NCBI GenBank assembly: GCA_933822405.4
Contig: CAKOGP040000136.1
Span: 28,513-92,512 of the forward strand
Origin: Cylindrotheca closterium
Lineage: Eukaryota; Bacillariophyta; Bacillariophyceae; Bacillariales; Bacillariaceae
Length of the DNA stretch: 64,000 nucleotides
Direction: 5' to 3'
How positions within the stretch are numbered: the first letter of the stretch is position 1; every line of letters begins with the position of its first letter. Below are positions 19,979 to 29,970 of the stretch, piece after piece. Made by a program: the position numbers and the translations under genes. A model generated the notes under the pieces. It was not told the DNA's origin, searched no databases, and saw nothing but the letters and a program-made list of their open reading frames with translations.

Positions 19979-21897
19979 GGAATGGGTGATGGGGGGTGGT
20001 GGTGGTGGTGTTCCAAAACTACGGTTTCTCATCGTGGAAAAACACGATGGAAAAAAGTTTCGAACAGAAAATCATCATGCGCGCGCGCGTGTCTGTGATG
20101 CCGGAATCACTCAAATAAAAACTTCCATAGTACTATTATAATATACGAATCATATTTTAAAATCAATTTTCATCTCATCACATCATAAACATCACATCCC
20201 ATCCCATTTACATGCGAACACAACACCTATGTACATTGGCTTGTCATCTGGAAGGCCAAAATGATTGTTTCAATGTCATTCATTCATTCACTCAATCATT
20301 CATCCGTAGGTAATTCTGATTGTTGATGCCTCTTGTCATACATACCCTATATGTATATAGATATATTATACATCCATTTGTACTATGCCTACCGGTTCCA
20401 TTCTCCCCGGAATGAACGATTGAGCAATAAGACTTTGGACCAGTCGGTACTATATAATATTGAATATATCCAAACTCACCTCGGACCAAAAGTTTCCTCC
20501 TCCCGGTGCCTATTGACTGGAATATGACGGAACATTGATGGTATGTACAGTTGTAGTATATATGGAGTTCAGAAACGTATTGCGAGACTGACTGATTGAC
20601 TCCTCCTTTATTAGAAGAGAATGACGAAGAACCCGCATTATATCATCATCGTTGTTTTGTTTTCAAGCAGGAGATATTTTCTTGATATGCTATATACTAT
20701 ATATAGGGAAAGCATGGCAAGCACTCGTTATTGTCATCGCCACTGCTTCCAAATTATGGACCATGTGATTTACATTATTGGACGAGTTGCAGAAATGAAG
20801 CCATATATCCTTGGATGAGGATCTCCCAACGATACATAGGCTTGAACAGCAATATACTGCACCTTCTTTTCTCACGTTAATCTCGGGTTCAGAGGCCTCG
20901 ACGGCGTTATTGGCAGGATTAGGTTGCCCTCCTGACCAGCCATATATATCCGCCAGGAGTGGCTGATCATGTACAAATCGACAAATTCCAATTTTTAAAA
21001 ACGTTTCAAGCAGGATTGTGGCTCAAATAGAAGGAAGTGCGAAAAAAGAAGGTCCAGTACTCCACCTATGCTACACTGGAGTCTGCTGGCTGGTCGTGGT
21101 GGTCCCTGAGAAAATAATGAGAGCATTTGTTTATTTCTGAATGGTGGTGGCATCATGATGATGACAAAAGAGTTTCTAAAATGATCGTGGCCTTTTTTTA
21201 AAGACCGGAACGAAGGCTAGAGGAGGTCCACCACCACAAGGCTGTCGCTCTTGAATCAATCAAGAAAACCTAACTATACTACTGCTGTACAATATGTGGC
21301 AGTCCATGATCATGCTGAAGCCGTTCCTCCTACTTTACGCTGAGAGCAATGCATACGATCATACTGGTTGCCATGATAGATTATAGATGCTATATTACAC
21401 CTAGCGACATGTTGGACACGAGAAGTGCCATAGACAGCAGAGGGTGTTTGACCTGTTCGCCCTGTGAGGGACGGGTTATTTCCGACAAAACCCTGCCACC
21501 AACCATATATAGTGTAGCTTGGACCGCCCCAAACTCTTTGGAATAGCCTTGTATCGATACAGCAGTCATCGAGCTGCTACTTTCTACTACTCCAAGTTTT
21601 AGAATTCTATTTTATGTAGTTTTGGTTGGGCAGGACTAAGCTATATACCGTAATATGTTTTCGAGAGGCTTATTGATTCAACTCATTGCTATTATCCCGA
21701 TTTCAAAAAACCAGCTTCCACGTGGAATCTTTTGAGGCTTTCAGCTGTTGAAGTTGAACTCAAGATACGATTCTTCGGGTAGACTTCCGCGTGTTCTCCA
21801 ACGACGAATAGTAGGCAATTCTTGTCGTTGCCTTTTTCGTACCGGTACCGAGCCAACATTGAATTCAAATACTATACCCACTACAACAATAGCCACC
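19979..21897. other. Long intergenic region
   Basis: About 1.9 kb without a supported gene. Several short frames exist, but none has a convincing start, composition or family motif. The last few hundred bases should be the promoter of the FKBP gene. Confidence 0.6.
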
Positions 21898-21970
21898 ATG
21901 AAGACTTGCTTTGTTTCTTTCCTGGCGCTTTCTACTAGCGTTACTGCCTTTGCACCAGCTTCCTCCTCTC

Positions 21971-22005
<35 letters not shown>

Positions 22006-22566
22006 CGACAGCAAGAACCATCATCCTTCTTGTTGTTGTCGGCTGCTTCTCCCTTGGAAGTCGACACTGCGGATGCTCCGTTGGATCCCTTTGACGCCTT
22101 TGATTCCACTGCCGAAGACATTGTCATTCGCGAGACTGTCGCAGGAAGTGGAGAAGCAGTCGGAGATGGCGATGTGGTCACGGTCAAGTACGAAAGCCGC
22201 CTGTTTGAATCTCAAGTCAAATTTGGTTCCACCGAATCTCTGGCCGTCAAGTTGGGCGACGGTGCCTTGGTCAAGGGCTTTGAGCAAGCCTTGACGGGCA
22301 AAAAGGTGGGATCTCAATTCACCGTCCGCATTCCTTCCAAGTTGGCTTGGGGAAACCGCGGGAAGGAATCCCAAATGACGGGACGGATCGTCGTTCCACC
22401 GGGAAGTGATATCGAATTTGATGTCGAGGTCTTGGACGTTGCCACTGGATTCATGGGAGAATTAGAAATATTTGGAAAGGATCGTGCTCTTGGTTTGATT
22501 GCTTGTTTTGCTTTGAGTGCTGGTGCTCCAGCCATTGAAAAGTTTGTGGACAAGGTCTTTTCATAA
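21898..22566 (+). CDS. Plastid FKBP-type peptidyl-prolyl isomerase with C-terminal membrane segment (222 aa)
   Basis: The start is ATG 21898 in a strong context (GCCACCATG); the frame extends upstream only without ATG. The signal peptide ends in TAFAPAS, the textbook diatom plastid motif, followed by poly-Gln encoded by (CAA)n. The FKBP domain covers about 82-185: DGDVVTVKYE, then KLGDGALVKGFEQAL, KVGSQFTVRIPSKLAWG and VPPGSDIEFDVEVL. Several active-site aromatic positions of FKBP12 are replaced (AWGNRG in place of the AYG-type loop), so isomerase activity may be weak. A hydrophobic helix (ALGLIACFALSAGA) near the C-terminus may anchor it in the thylakoid or envelope. A poly(A) signal AATAAA lies at 22673-22678. 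Confidence 0.88.
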
Positions 22567-23290
22567 GGCTTTTTTGTTGATGATGGACGGCAGTTGACGA
22601 GAGAGAAGACGCACAGCTTGCAAACCGGTACATTGGAAGGCTGTTGTATAGTAGAACGAAAAAAGAAAATGAAATAAAATAAAAAGACTGAATTTGCATA
22701 ATATATATACTCGATATAGTCTGTCGTTCATTTTGGTTTCCTACTCCTTGGCAGTTTTTAGAATGATACAGTACGTGCCAGCCTATCCGACCAGGATTAA
22801 TCCTGATATTATGCAAAGCAAAGAAGGACCAACATGGTAGAACAATGATGATTGACGTCAGATGGAATATATATAAAAATAGACGTGGGAGTTAGAGAAA
22901 AGACGGCGGATATTGCGCAAACAAGAAAATCCACCTGGCTGAATCCATCCTCTGTACCATCCAACGATCAGAACTGAACGTGATGCGAGGCCAAGAAGGA
23001 GCAATCAACCATAATAATAATTATAATAATAATGGGCACCACGATAGGAGGTCATAGCCAATCGATGATGGTATCACTAGTATAGTACTCTCCTTAGGTA
23101 TCATATGAACATCCTTGTACTACTTAGAGTTCTTCTAGAGGCTTTTTAACTTGGCGGATCCCCTGTAAACGCATGCATTTGACGCCAATTCAAGGCATCC
23201 AGCTGTGTCCAAGAACATGGTACCCCTGCAAATTGGATAGAAACTTTTAGTGGCAGTATCATTATTCTATCACTTGTCACAACGGTTGGG
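22567..23290. other. Intergenic spacer
   Basis: Contains the FKBP 3' end and no other supported feature up to the 5S-bearing repeat. Confidence 0.6.
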
Positions 23291-23304
23291 CAAAAATGGG
23301 AAAA

Positions 23305-23424
23305 GAATACAACACCTGGGATTCCAACGTGGTCCCCCACCGTAGTACTAACCAGGCCCGAACATGCTTAACTTCGCTGAGCGGACGGGAAGCGGTGCTG
23401 TCATGTTGGTATGGTCGTATCCGC
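23305..23424 (-). rRNA. 5S ribosomal RNA
   Basis: On the minus strand, 120 nt beginning GCGGATACGACCATACC and ending GTTGTATTC. It contains the conserved CCGTCCGCTCAGCGAAGTTAAGC region (loop B/helix III; internal Pol III promoter region) and GGTGGGGGACCACG near helix IV. The ends pair (GGATAC with GTATTC). A TTTT run directly follows, as expected for Pol III termination. The end positions are set by helix I pairing. Confidence 0.93.
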
Positions 23425-23436
23425 AAGTACCGGTGG

Positions 23437-23672
23437 TTCCAGAGTATTTGAACTGACTAATGCATGTTGCCCGGAATGCAGGATTGCTGTCATTTATTAG
23501 AAGAAATGAATGAATCAATCAATACCTCATTCTCAGAACCCAATTCATCTTTTGTTCCAGAGTATTTGAACTGACTAATGCATGTTGCCCGGAATGCAGG
23601 ATTGCTGTCATTTATTAGAAGAAATGAATGAATGAATCAATACCTCATTCTCAGAACCCAATTCATCTTTTG
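23437..23672. repeat. 118-bp tandem duplication
   Basis: Two near-identical copies begin at 23437 and 23555 (TTCCAGAGTATTTGAACTGAC...TTCATCTTTTG). The copies differ by one small GAATGAATC repeat change. Only one diverged copy is present beside the second 5S gene. Confidence 0.9.
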
Positions 23673-24265
23673 TTTCGTTCCGCCCTGAAAGAACTCTCAT
23701 GGAGATTTCAGCTAAATATAACTTCTGGTTGAAAGGAATGTCTTTCAATTGCCAATAAACTTTGTTGTTGAATGCTGTGCTTACCAATAAGGGTTGATTC
23801 TTCTACCCCTGTAGGCAGCACGTTTCTTGGATTTTGGTTGTTCTTCGATAGTGGTTTCGACCAACTTGTGGGCTCCGGACAGATCAAGGATTTTCATTGG
23901 ATCTAAAGTAGTGCCTTGACTGGGTAGTGTTTTTCCATTCATTTAGCTAGTACTAGAGTACTAAGAACTTCCAAACACCTTTTCTCATCAGTGTGAACCA
24001 AGTTTTTGGAATTGGTGGAATCTTCCATTTTGCAAACTCCTTTCCCTTGTATCCATGTTTGGATTGAAGAAGCATGAGTATGAGAATCTTTGTGGATGGA
24101 TTTGCCATGTTTAAGATTGACAGTGGCATCTCTCAGGCGAAGAAGTTCAAGGTAGGTTCAGTTTCCATCATTTCTTTTGGATTGTCAATGATGAAATTCT
24201 TGGAGAATGACAGAAATTGCATCAAGGTCAGTTCCAGTTTCATTCAGCAGATCTAGTAGAATCTG

Positions 24266-24826
24266 TCAAAAATCTGTAACGAACATCTCAACATCAGTAT
24301 CTTGATCCAATCTGATATCCATCAAATTTTTGACAGCGGTAACAACATAGTTTGCTCTGTTAGTAGCTGGATTATTAAAACTCTTCTCAAGGACAAGATT
24401 GAAGTCCTTTGCAGCTTCCAATCGACCAGAGAATGCTGGCTGGTAGACGGGGTCCATGTGCTTTGAACGAGCGATCATCCGTTCCAGTTTTATTGGAAGA
24501 ACTTGGTGAAGGGATTGATGGTTGTGTCAAAAACGAATTGTGAAAAATCAACTCCTTCTAGTAGTTCCACCCGAGTAGTCCTAGAAATGCCTGCTGAATT
24601 GAGACAGTCTTCGACTTCCTTCTGTTTCACAGCATTGTGCGTGACCCTTGCTAAAGAACCGATGACATTGATATCATCATCTGAGAATGGTGCTGTTTCC
24701 ACAGTTGCTGCTGGAGGTTTCTGAACCATTTCTGAGTCTACGGAAGTCATAATCTTCAGATTCGTCCCTCTGTTGAGCAGGTTGCTTTCCAACTGGATTT
24801 ATGGGGGTATTACTAGTAGGACTCAT
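24266..24826 (-). pseudogene. Decayed frame between the 5S repeats, possibly retroelement gag
   Basis: Reading leftward from ATG 24824-24826 the protein begins MSPTSNTPINPVGKQ. It shifts frame near 24740, continues as PFSDDDINVIGSLARVTHNA... to a stop at 24490, and resumes in another frame (KLERMIARSKHMDPVYQPAF..., to 24266). Sequence quality is protein-like, with helical Lys/Glu-rich stretches and FVTDF-type aromatics that loosely recall a retrotransposon gag. It lies between, and in the same orientation as, two 5S-carrying direct repeats. The gag identity is a guess; decay is well supported by at least two frame changes. Confidence 0.45.
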
Positions 24827-24979
24827 CTAACCTATGGTATGCTGAGCAAGGACATGTGAATCAACAGGAACTCATATAATAAAAGAGTGGTTTCATTAGG
24901 TGACTCGCTGGTTTGTGACTGTGCTTATGAGGGACAGATGACTCTGTCCTGCTATTCAATAATTATCACCAATCAACAT

Positions 24980-25347
24980 CAAAAATGGGAAAAGAATACA
25001 ACACCTGGGATTCCAACGTGGTCCCCCACCGTAGTACTAACCAGGCCCGAACATGCTTAACTTCGCTGAGCGGACGGGAAGCGGTGCTGTCATGTTGGTA
25101 TGGTCGTATCCGCAAATGGAGGTGGTTCCAGAGTCTGCGAACTGAGTAATGCATGTTGCCCGGATTGCCGTCATTAGAAGAAATGAATGAAATCAATCAC
25201 TCATTCTCAGAACCCAATTCATCTTTTGTTCGTGAAAGAACTTTCATGGAGATTTCAGCTAAATATAAGTTCTGGTTGAAAAGAATGTCTTTCAATTGCC
25301 AATAAATTTTGTTGAATGTGCTTACCGATAAGGGTTGATTCTTCTAC
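24980..25347. repeat. Direct repeat copy B carrying a 5S rRNA gene
   Basis: The 368-bp partner of copy A at 23291-23806, 1,689 bp away (5S to 5S). Substitutions and small deletions show that the duplication is not very recent. Confidence 0.85.
24994..25113 (-). rRNA. 5S ribosomal RNA
   Basis: Same 120-nt sequence as the gene at 23305-23424 with no difference noticed by eye, followed by the same TTTT run. The flanks have diverged while the 5S itself has not, which suggests selection or gene conversion. Confidence 0.93.
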
Positions 25348-25626
25348 TACTACTGTTCCCTTCCTTCAGTCGCCCACTGAACGGACTGACTCGTTCGATC
25401 GAAAAACGTCATCAAACCACACCATTCTCATAATCTCTTGTTTCGTTGCCATATCCCTAGCTTTTTTCCGTCGGTTTCAAGCGACAAAGAATCAATCTAT
25501 TCCTGACTAGCACCGAAGAACTATCAATCCACTACTAAATATCTACGAATCAAATATATCGGTCGCTCTTCACATTCAGATATTCAAAAGTCACAGACTA
25601 CATCAGCCAAACGAGCCATCATCACA

Positions 25627-27525
25627 ATGAAGAACTCAATGAGACTCTCCAGCCTATTGCTATTGATTCTTGCGACCCAAGAACTTGAAGCCTTTCAAAT
25701 GACATCCTCCAATGGCGATGTCAACAGTCAGAATAAGAAAAGTCTATCCGTTCCCAACCAACGTCGACGACGTGTCTTGCAAGCTGGAGCAGGTGGCATT
25801 TTCAGCGGCCTTCCCTTTTTTGGGAATGGCGGCGGTGGTGTGGACGCAGCAGTAGCCGCCACAATCAAGAACAACAAGACCGGTGGTGGAGGTCCCACGA
25901 ATGAAGTTGTCAAGGTAGTAAATGGTATCAAGCATCGAAGACTTGGAGGTTCCGACATTGTGGTCAGTGAAATCGGATTGGGTGCCCAGCGATGGGTGTC
26001 TGCTGATTTCAATGCTCCAGATAAGGATCTGTGTTATCAATTCATGGATGAAGCTATTTTGAAGCGAGGAGTCAATCTCATTGACACAGCAGAGCAATGT
26101 AAGTCTTACCATCTCATCTCATCGAAAAGCAGAAAGATTCGAAACCTCAATCTCGTTCCCGTTCAATCGCTCTCGTCAAAAAATCTGTGGCTGGAATGAC
26201 GAACTAATGTTACATCACTGGATACAATACGGACAGATCCAATGTAAGTCCATCTGCCGATAAAAGATCCACCATGGTTTATCGTGCCTGGGAATGGATT
26301 CCGAGACTTGTTGACGTTGCCTGTATGCATTACCTATGTTGTCACTCATGGATTCCTGGTCGCTCTCTCTACCTTATTACCATATAATCCAACAACTCTG
26401 TACTCCATGATATCAGTCCAAGTGATGGCCGAACTGCCAATGAAGGAGATTCGGAATTGCTGATTGGCAGTTGGATGAAGGATCGCAAGGTCAAGCGAGA
26501 AGACGTGGTCATTGCCACCAAGATTACCGGCGGAAGGAACATTACTCCACGCAACATTGAGGCGGATCTAGAGGGAAGTCTAAAGCGATTGGGAACAGAT
26601 TACGTTGATGTTTATCTCCTTCATTGGCCCCAACGATACTCGCCCCAGTCAAATTGGGGTCAATCCCTCAAATATGATATCGCAAATGATGCCTCTCCCT
26701 ACTGGCGTCGCAATGGAGGGCCTACATCCTTCGAAGACTTGTGTATGGCTATGGAAAAGATGATTCAAAAGGGCAAAATTCGTGGATGGGGCATGTGCAA
26801 TGACAATGCCTACGGCTTGACGGCTAGCACTCGGACGGCCAAAATGTTGGGCACCACACCTCCCGCTTGCTTGCAGGGTGACTTTAGCATGTTGGATCGC
26901 AAGAGTGAAGAAAATGGTGTCGCCGAAGCTGCGTCCCCCTTTAACGAAAATGTTGGATTCATGTCGTACAATGCCTTGGCCGGTGGCATGTTGACGGGCA
27001 AGTACCTGGATATCCCAGCTGCCTTTGATGATCCCAAGCGAGAACGTGCCATGGCGTCCCTAGAAAAACCACGGGGTCGTATGGATACTCGAGGTTGGGG
27101 TGGTACACTTTACCGCTATCGGACTGAATCTGCCTATGAAGCCATTGCAGACTATGCCAAGTTGGCCAAGGCCAATAAAATGTCCTTGACGGAACTGGCG
27201 CTGAGATGGAACCGTCAGAGGGACATGTTGACTACTACATTGTTGGGACACACTTCCATGGCTCAACTCAAGGAGACTCTAGATATTTTCAGCATCAAGG
27301 AGCCCTTGCCAGATGATCTGATGTGGGAAATTGAGTAAGTCCGAATTTCTTTGTGTGCTGGACAATGCAGATGATTGAAACTCACGACCGATTGATTCCT
27401 TCCTCTATCATTATGCTTGCGATATTAGCCGAATTCACATGAGAAACCGATTGCCCCTCTTCAGCAGCAACAGCGTCGGGAAAGACTGGAACGGAGAGGG
27501 CGAAATCGGGGAACCAATTCCATAG
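25627..27525 (+). CDS. Aldo/keto reductase, Tas-like, four exons including a 7-nt microexon (497 aa)
   Basis: Exons: 25627-26098, 26237-26243, 26417-27334, 27429-27525; all introns are GT-AG and the joined frame is open. The product is an NADPH-dependent aldo/keto reductase closest in pattern to bacterial Tas. The catalytic tetrad is visible: D153 (LIDTAEQY), Y158, K195 (VIATKITGG) and H229 (YLLHWPQ). The Y158 codon exists only after splicing to the microexon. The last exon supplies a typical end (RIHMRNRLPLF). The first about 105 residues are a presequence: signal peptide, EAF-type cleavage site, then RRRRVLQAGAGG and a hydrophobic run ending DAAVAA, which resembles a twin-arginine lumen signal. 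A plastid, perhaps thylakoid-lumen, location is inferred. The substrate is unknown. A poly(A) signal lies at 27570-27575. Confidence 0.9.
26237..26243 (+). other. 7-nt microexon (ATCCAAT) of the aldo/keto reductase gene
   Basis: Bounded by AG at 26235-26236 and GTAAGT from 26244. Direct joining of the outer exons breaks the frame. Including these seven bases gives Gln-Tyr-Pro-Ile-Pro-Ser-Asp-Gly, which matches the family and supplies the catalytic Tyr. Confidence 0.85.
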
Positions 27526-28096
27526 ATATAACCGATGCTTATTGTGCTTTTGCGTGGATATTACTTCTCAATAAATCCAGTGCTTTTATTATTTTCCACG
27601 TTGAGTGTTCGTTTTTGTATATTGATTGCAAATTCGAATGTGTCCGTTGAGAACTGAAGGAATGTTTTGTTACGTCATTGCATCAAATCTTTATCAATAG
27701 CGTTGATTTCAATCAACAATATTTTGGATCAGTTAAAAACAGGATTCAATTGTGGGTGGTTTAGCGCCACTTTTAGCATTACCACTTTGACCAATCCAGA
27801 TGAATCAATCAATTCTGTAGCTGGCATGCCTCATCCTATAATTCATGATCTGCAAATAACCTTCAACAACACACTGCCAACCTCATCCTGCTGTTATACC
27901 TCGACACTCTCTAGCACTACAAGACAACGGCAGCTAATGTCACCGAGGGATAGAAGCTTCATCAACGCTTTTGCCTCGCTTTCAAATCTGCGCTGAATCA
28001 GCTTTACCTGAATATAAAAAGCAATTCATTCCTTTCATCAGACATCAGATTAGAAAACAGATTCCATCAGAGGCGCCTTTACTACACACAACAACA
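27526..28096. other. Intergenic spacer
   Basis: Holds the reductase 3' end (AATAAA at 27570) and the promoter of the carrier gene. No further gene is supported. Confidence 0.65.
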
Positions 28097-29068
28097 ATGG
28101 AATCTGCAGAGACGGCAACTCATGCTACCATCAATGATAATCATGTGAGACGGAAAAAATCGACGATAAACAGACGGCATACAACAACAATTGATAATAT
28201 GGAAAGCGCTCCTAGAGTCAGCTATGTTTCTGTTGCCAGTGGCTTACTAGCTGGTATCACTTCAGCGGGTCTCTTTAATCCAATTGATAGGGCCTTGTAT
28301 CTGAGTGTCAAGAACGAAATTCCTTTTCTGTCCAAAGAGAATTTTGCCAGTCCATATACTGGTTTCTTTCAGTCAGTGGGACATCGAGCCATCTCAGGCG
28401 GCCTGTATTATCCATTGGAACAGTTTTTCCTAACCCAAATGTCCCCAACCCCTGCTATGCTTTTGACGAGTGGTGCCGGAAATACTACCGTCCACAACTT
28501 TCTAGCAGGAACAGCCGCGGGTTCTTGCAATGCTATCATTGTCAATCCAATATCTGCTGTCAAATACAAAACCTGGGGACGAGAGAATCCTCGGGGATTT
28601 TTTGTGGAAGCAGCGGATATGCTACGAAAAGGAGGTATACGGCCGTTTACGAATGGAATGTTACCGACAGTTCTTCGTGATTTGGTATTTGGGGGCTGTT
28701 ATACTGTGATAAGATTCGAATTGCAGTATCGATTTCAGCTGTCCAACAATGATTATCAATGGGCAGCCAATATGGCAGCTGCGGCCATGGCAACCATTGT
28801 TTCTGGTCCGTTCAACTTGGCACGGAATGTACAGTACGCAACTCGGTCACACAAAGCGGCTGATTCTGTGATCGAGGTATTTGTCAATTTTTTGGGTGAG
28901 GTGAAGGAACTTCCAACAGCTCTGCAAAAATGCAAACATGTGCAAAATCGGTTACGGATAGGATGGGGGACGGCCCGTGTGGCTATAGGAATGTCGTTTG
29001 GACATTTCGTATACGACCGTCTGCATTCTACTTATTATCAATTGCAAAAAGAAGGTAGAGTAATATGA
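28097..29068 (+). CDS. Mitochondrial carrier family protein (323 aa)
   Basis: Start at ATG 28097 (ACAACAATGG); the upstream frame has no ATG. About 40 N-terminal residues are basic and disordered. Three carrier repeats follow, each with a degenerate Px[DE]xx[KR]-type signature: NPIDRALYLSVK near residue 62, NPISAVKYKTWG near 151 and GPFNLARNVQYA near 237. Each sits at the end of an odd-numbered helix, as in the six-helix carrier fold. The third signature has lost the acidic residue. The substrate cannot be told. It is probably in the inner mitochondrial membrane, though some carriers sit in other organelles. Confidence 0.8.
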   Translation: MESAETATHATINDNHVRRKKSTINRRHTTTIDNMESAPRVSYVSVASGLLAGITSAGLFNPIDRALYLSVKNEIPFLSKENFASPYTGFFQSVGHRAISGGLYYPLEQFFLTQMSPTPAMLLTSGAGNTTVHNFLAGTAAGSCNAIIVNPISAVKYKTWGRENPRGFFVEAADMLRKGGIRPFTNGMLPTVLRDLVFGGCYTVIRFELQYRFQLSNNDYQWAANMAAAAMATIVSGPFNLARNVQYATRSHKAADSVIEVFVNFLGEVKELPTALQKCKHVQNRLRIGWGTARVAIGMSFGHFVYDRLHSTYYQLQKEGRVI

Positions 29069-29970
29069 TAGTTCGTTTTTAATCGCCCTGGTCGTCGTCG
29101 TCATTGAGTTGAATAAATGAATCAATCAATCCTTGTAGTTTCAGTTGCTTGTCGTGTCCAACAAACACAGCTAATGGAAATCATATCGCATTAGGGCTGC
29201 GATGTGGTAAATATCCTCTCCCTCGGTGAGATATATCAGTACTGTGGCAGATCATTATACCGGTAGAAAGCTCCATGTCATCATATCTCTCACTATCGCA
29301 TCGCATCTCACTCGTTCTAGACGACCCAATCGACCACAATACCACAATTCATTCCCGCTGTAGTTTCATTCCCGGAAGCCCTTGATTTTTCAACAAGCTC
29401 CCTGTACCAGGTACAGTAGATGAGAAGAAGCTACCGTACGGTATCTCGAAAGTTTCAAGTAGCAAAACAGGCCAAGCCACAGAGTTGGAGAGTGCAATGT
29501 CGATTGTTGTGCTTGCAGAACATAAACTAGGTATGAATTCATGATACAGTATCATACTTTACCGGTGGCGTATACTTTCAGTTGCATTTGCACGCAACTC
29601 AATTTTTTGGGTTCTCTTGCATTCGACTCACTGTATTTTATATTTTAAAAAATATATTCTTGTTCCATGATAATTCCGGAGTTTTGTTGTCGATATTCCA
29701 CTTATATGCATAAGCTGAAGCTAATGGTGGAGAATAGAGAAGCATTTTTAATATAATTGATGTCGAATTTTAAAAAAGCTCCAAAGAATATCCAAAAGGG
29801 AACATGTGCCAGATTCATTCAACGCGGGAGCTTTTTGACTACAGGCCCAGCACATTTCAAGAAATAAAAGCATCTCAAAACAAAAAATTCACATCCATGG
29901 AGGTCGATTGTAAAACCTAAGACTCATCCTAGCAAAAGATTTATAACGTCAAAACCCCCTAATCTTTTTT
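29069..29970. other. Intergenic spacer
   Basis: Promoter side of the first receptor gene. AT-rich near its end; no gene supported. Confidence 0.6.

Larger units (their letters stand above)
23291..23806. repeat. Direct repeat copy A carrying a 5S rRNA gene
   Basis: Shares its boundaries (CAAAAATGGG ... GATTCTTCTAC on the plus strand) with copy B at 24980-25347. It is longer because it contains an extra 118-bp tandem duplication (23437-23672). Both copies hold a 5S gene in the same orientation plus about 200 bp of matching flank. Confidence 0.85.

Noticed and set aside
24966..25196. Frame of 76 codons on the minus strand
   Set aside because: It is the 5S rRNA gene and its flank; the same applies to the frame around 23146-23340.
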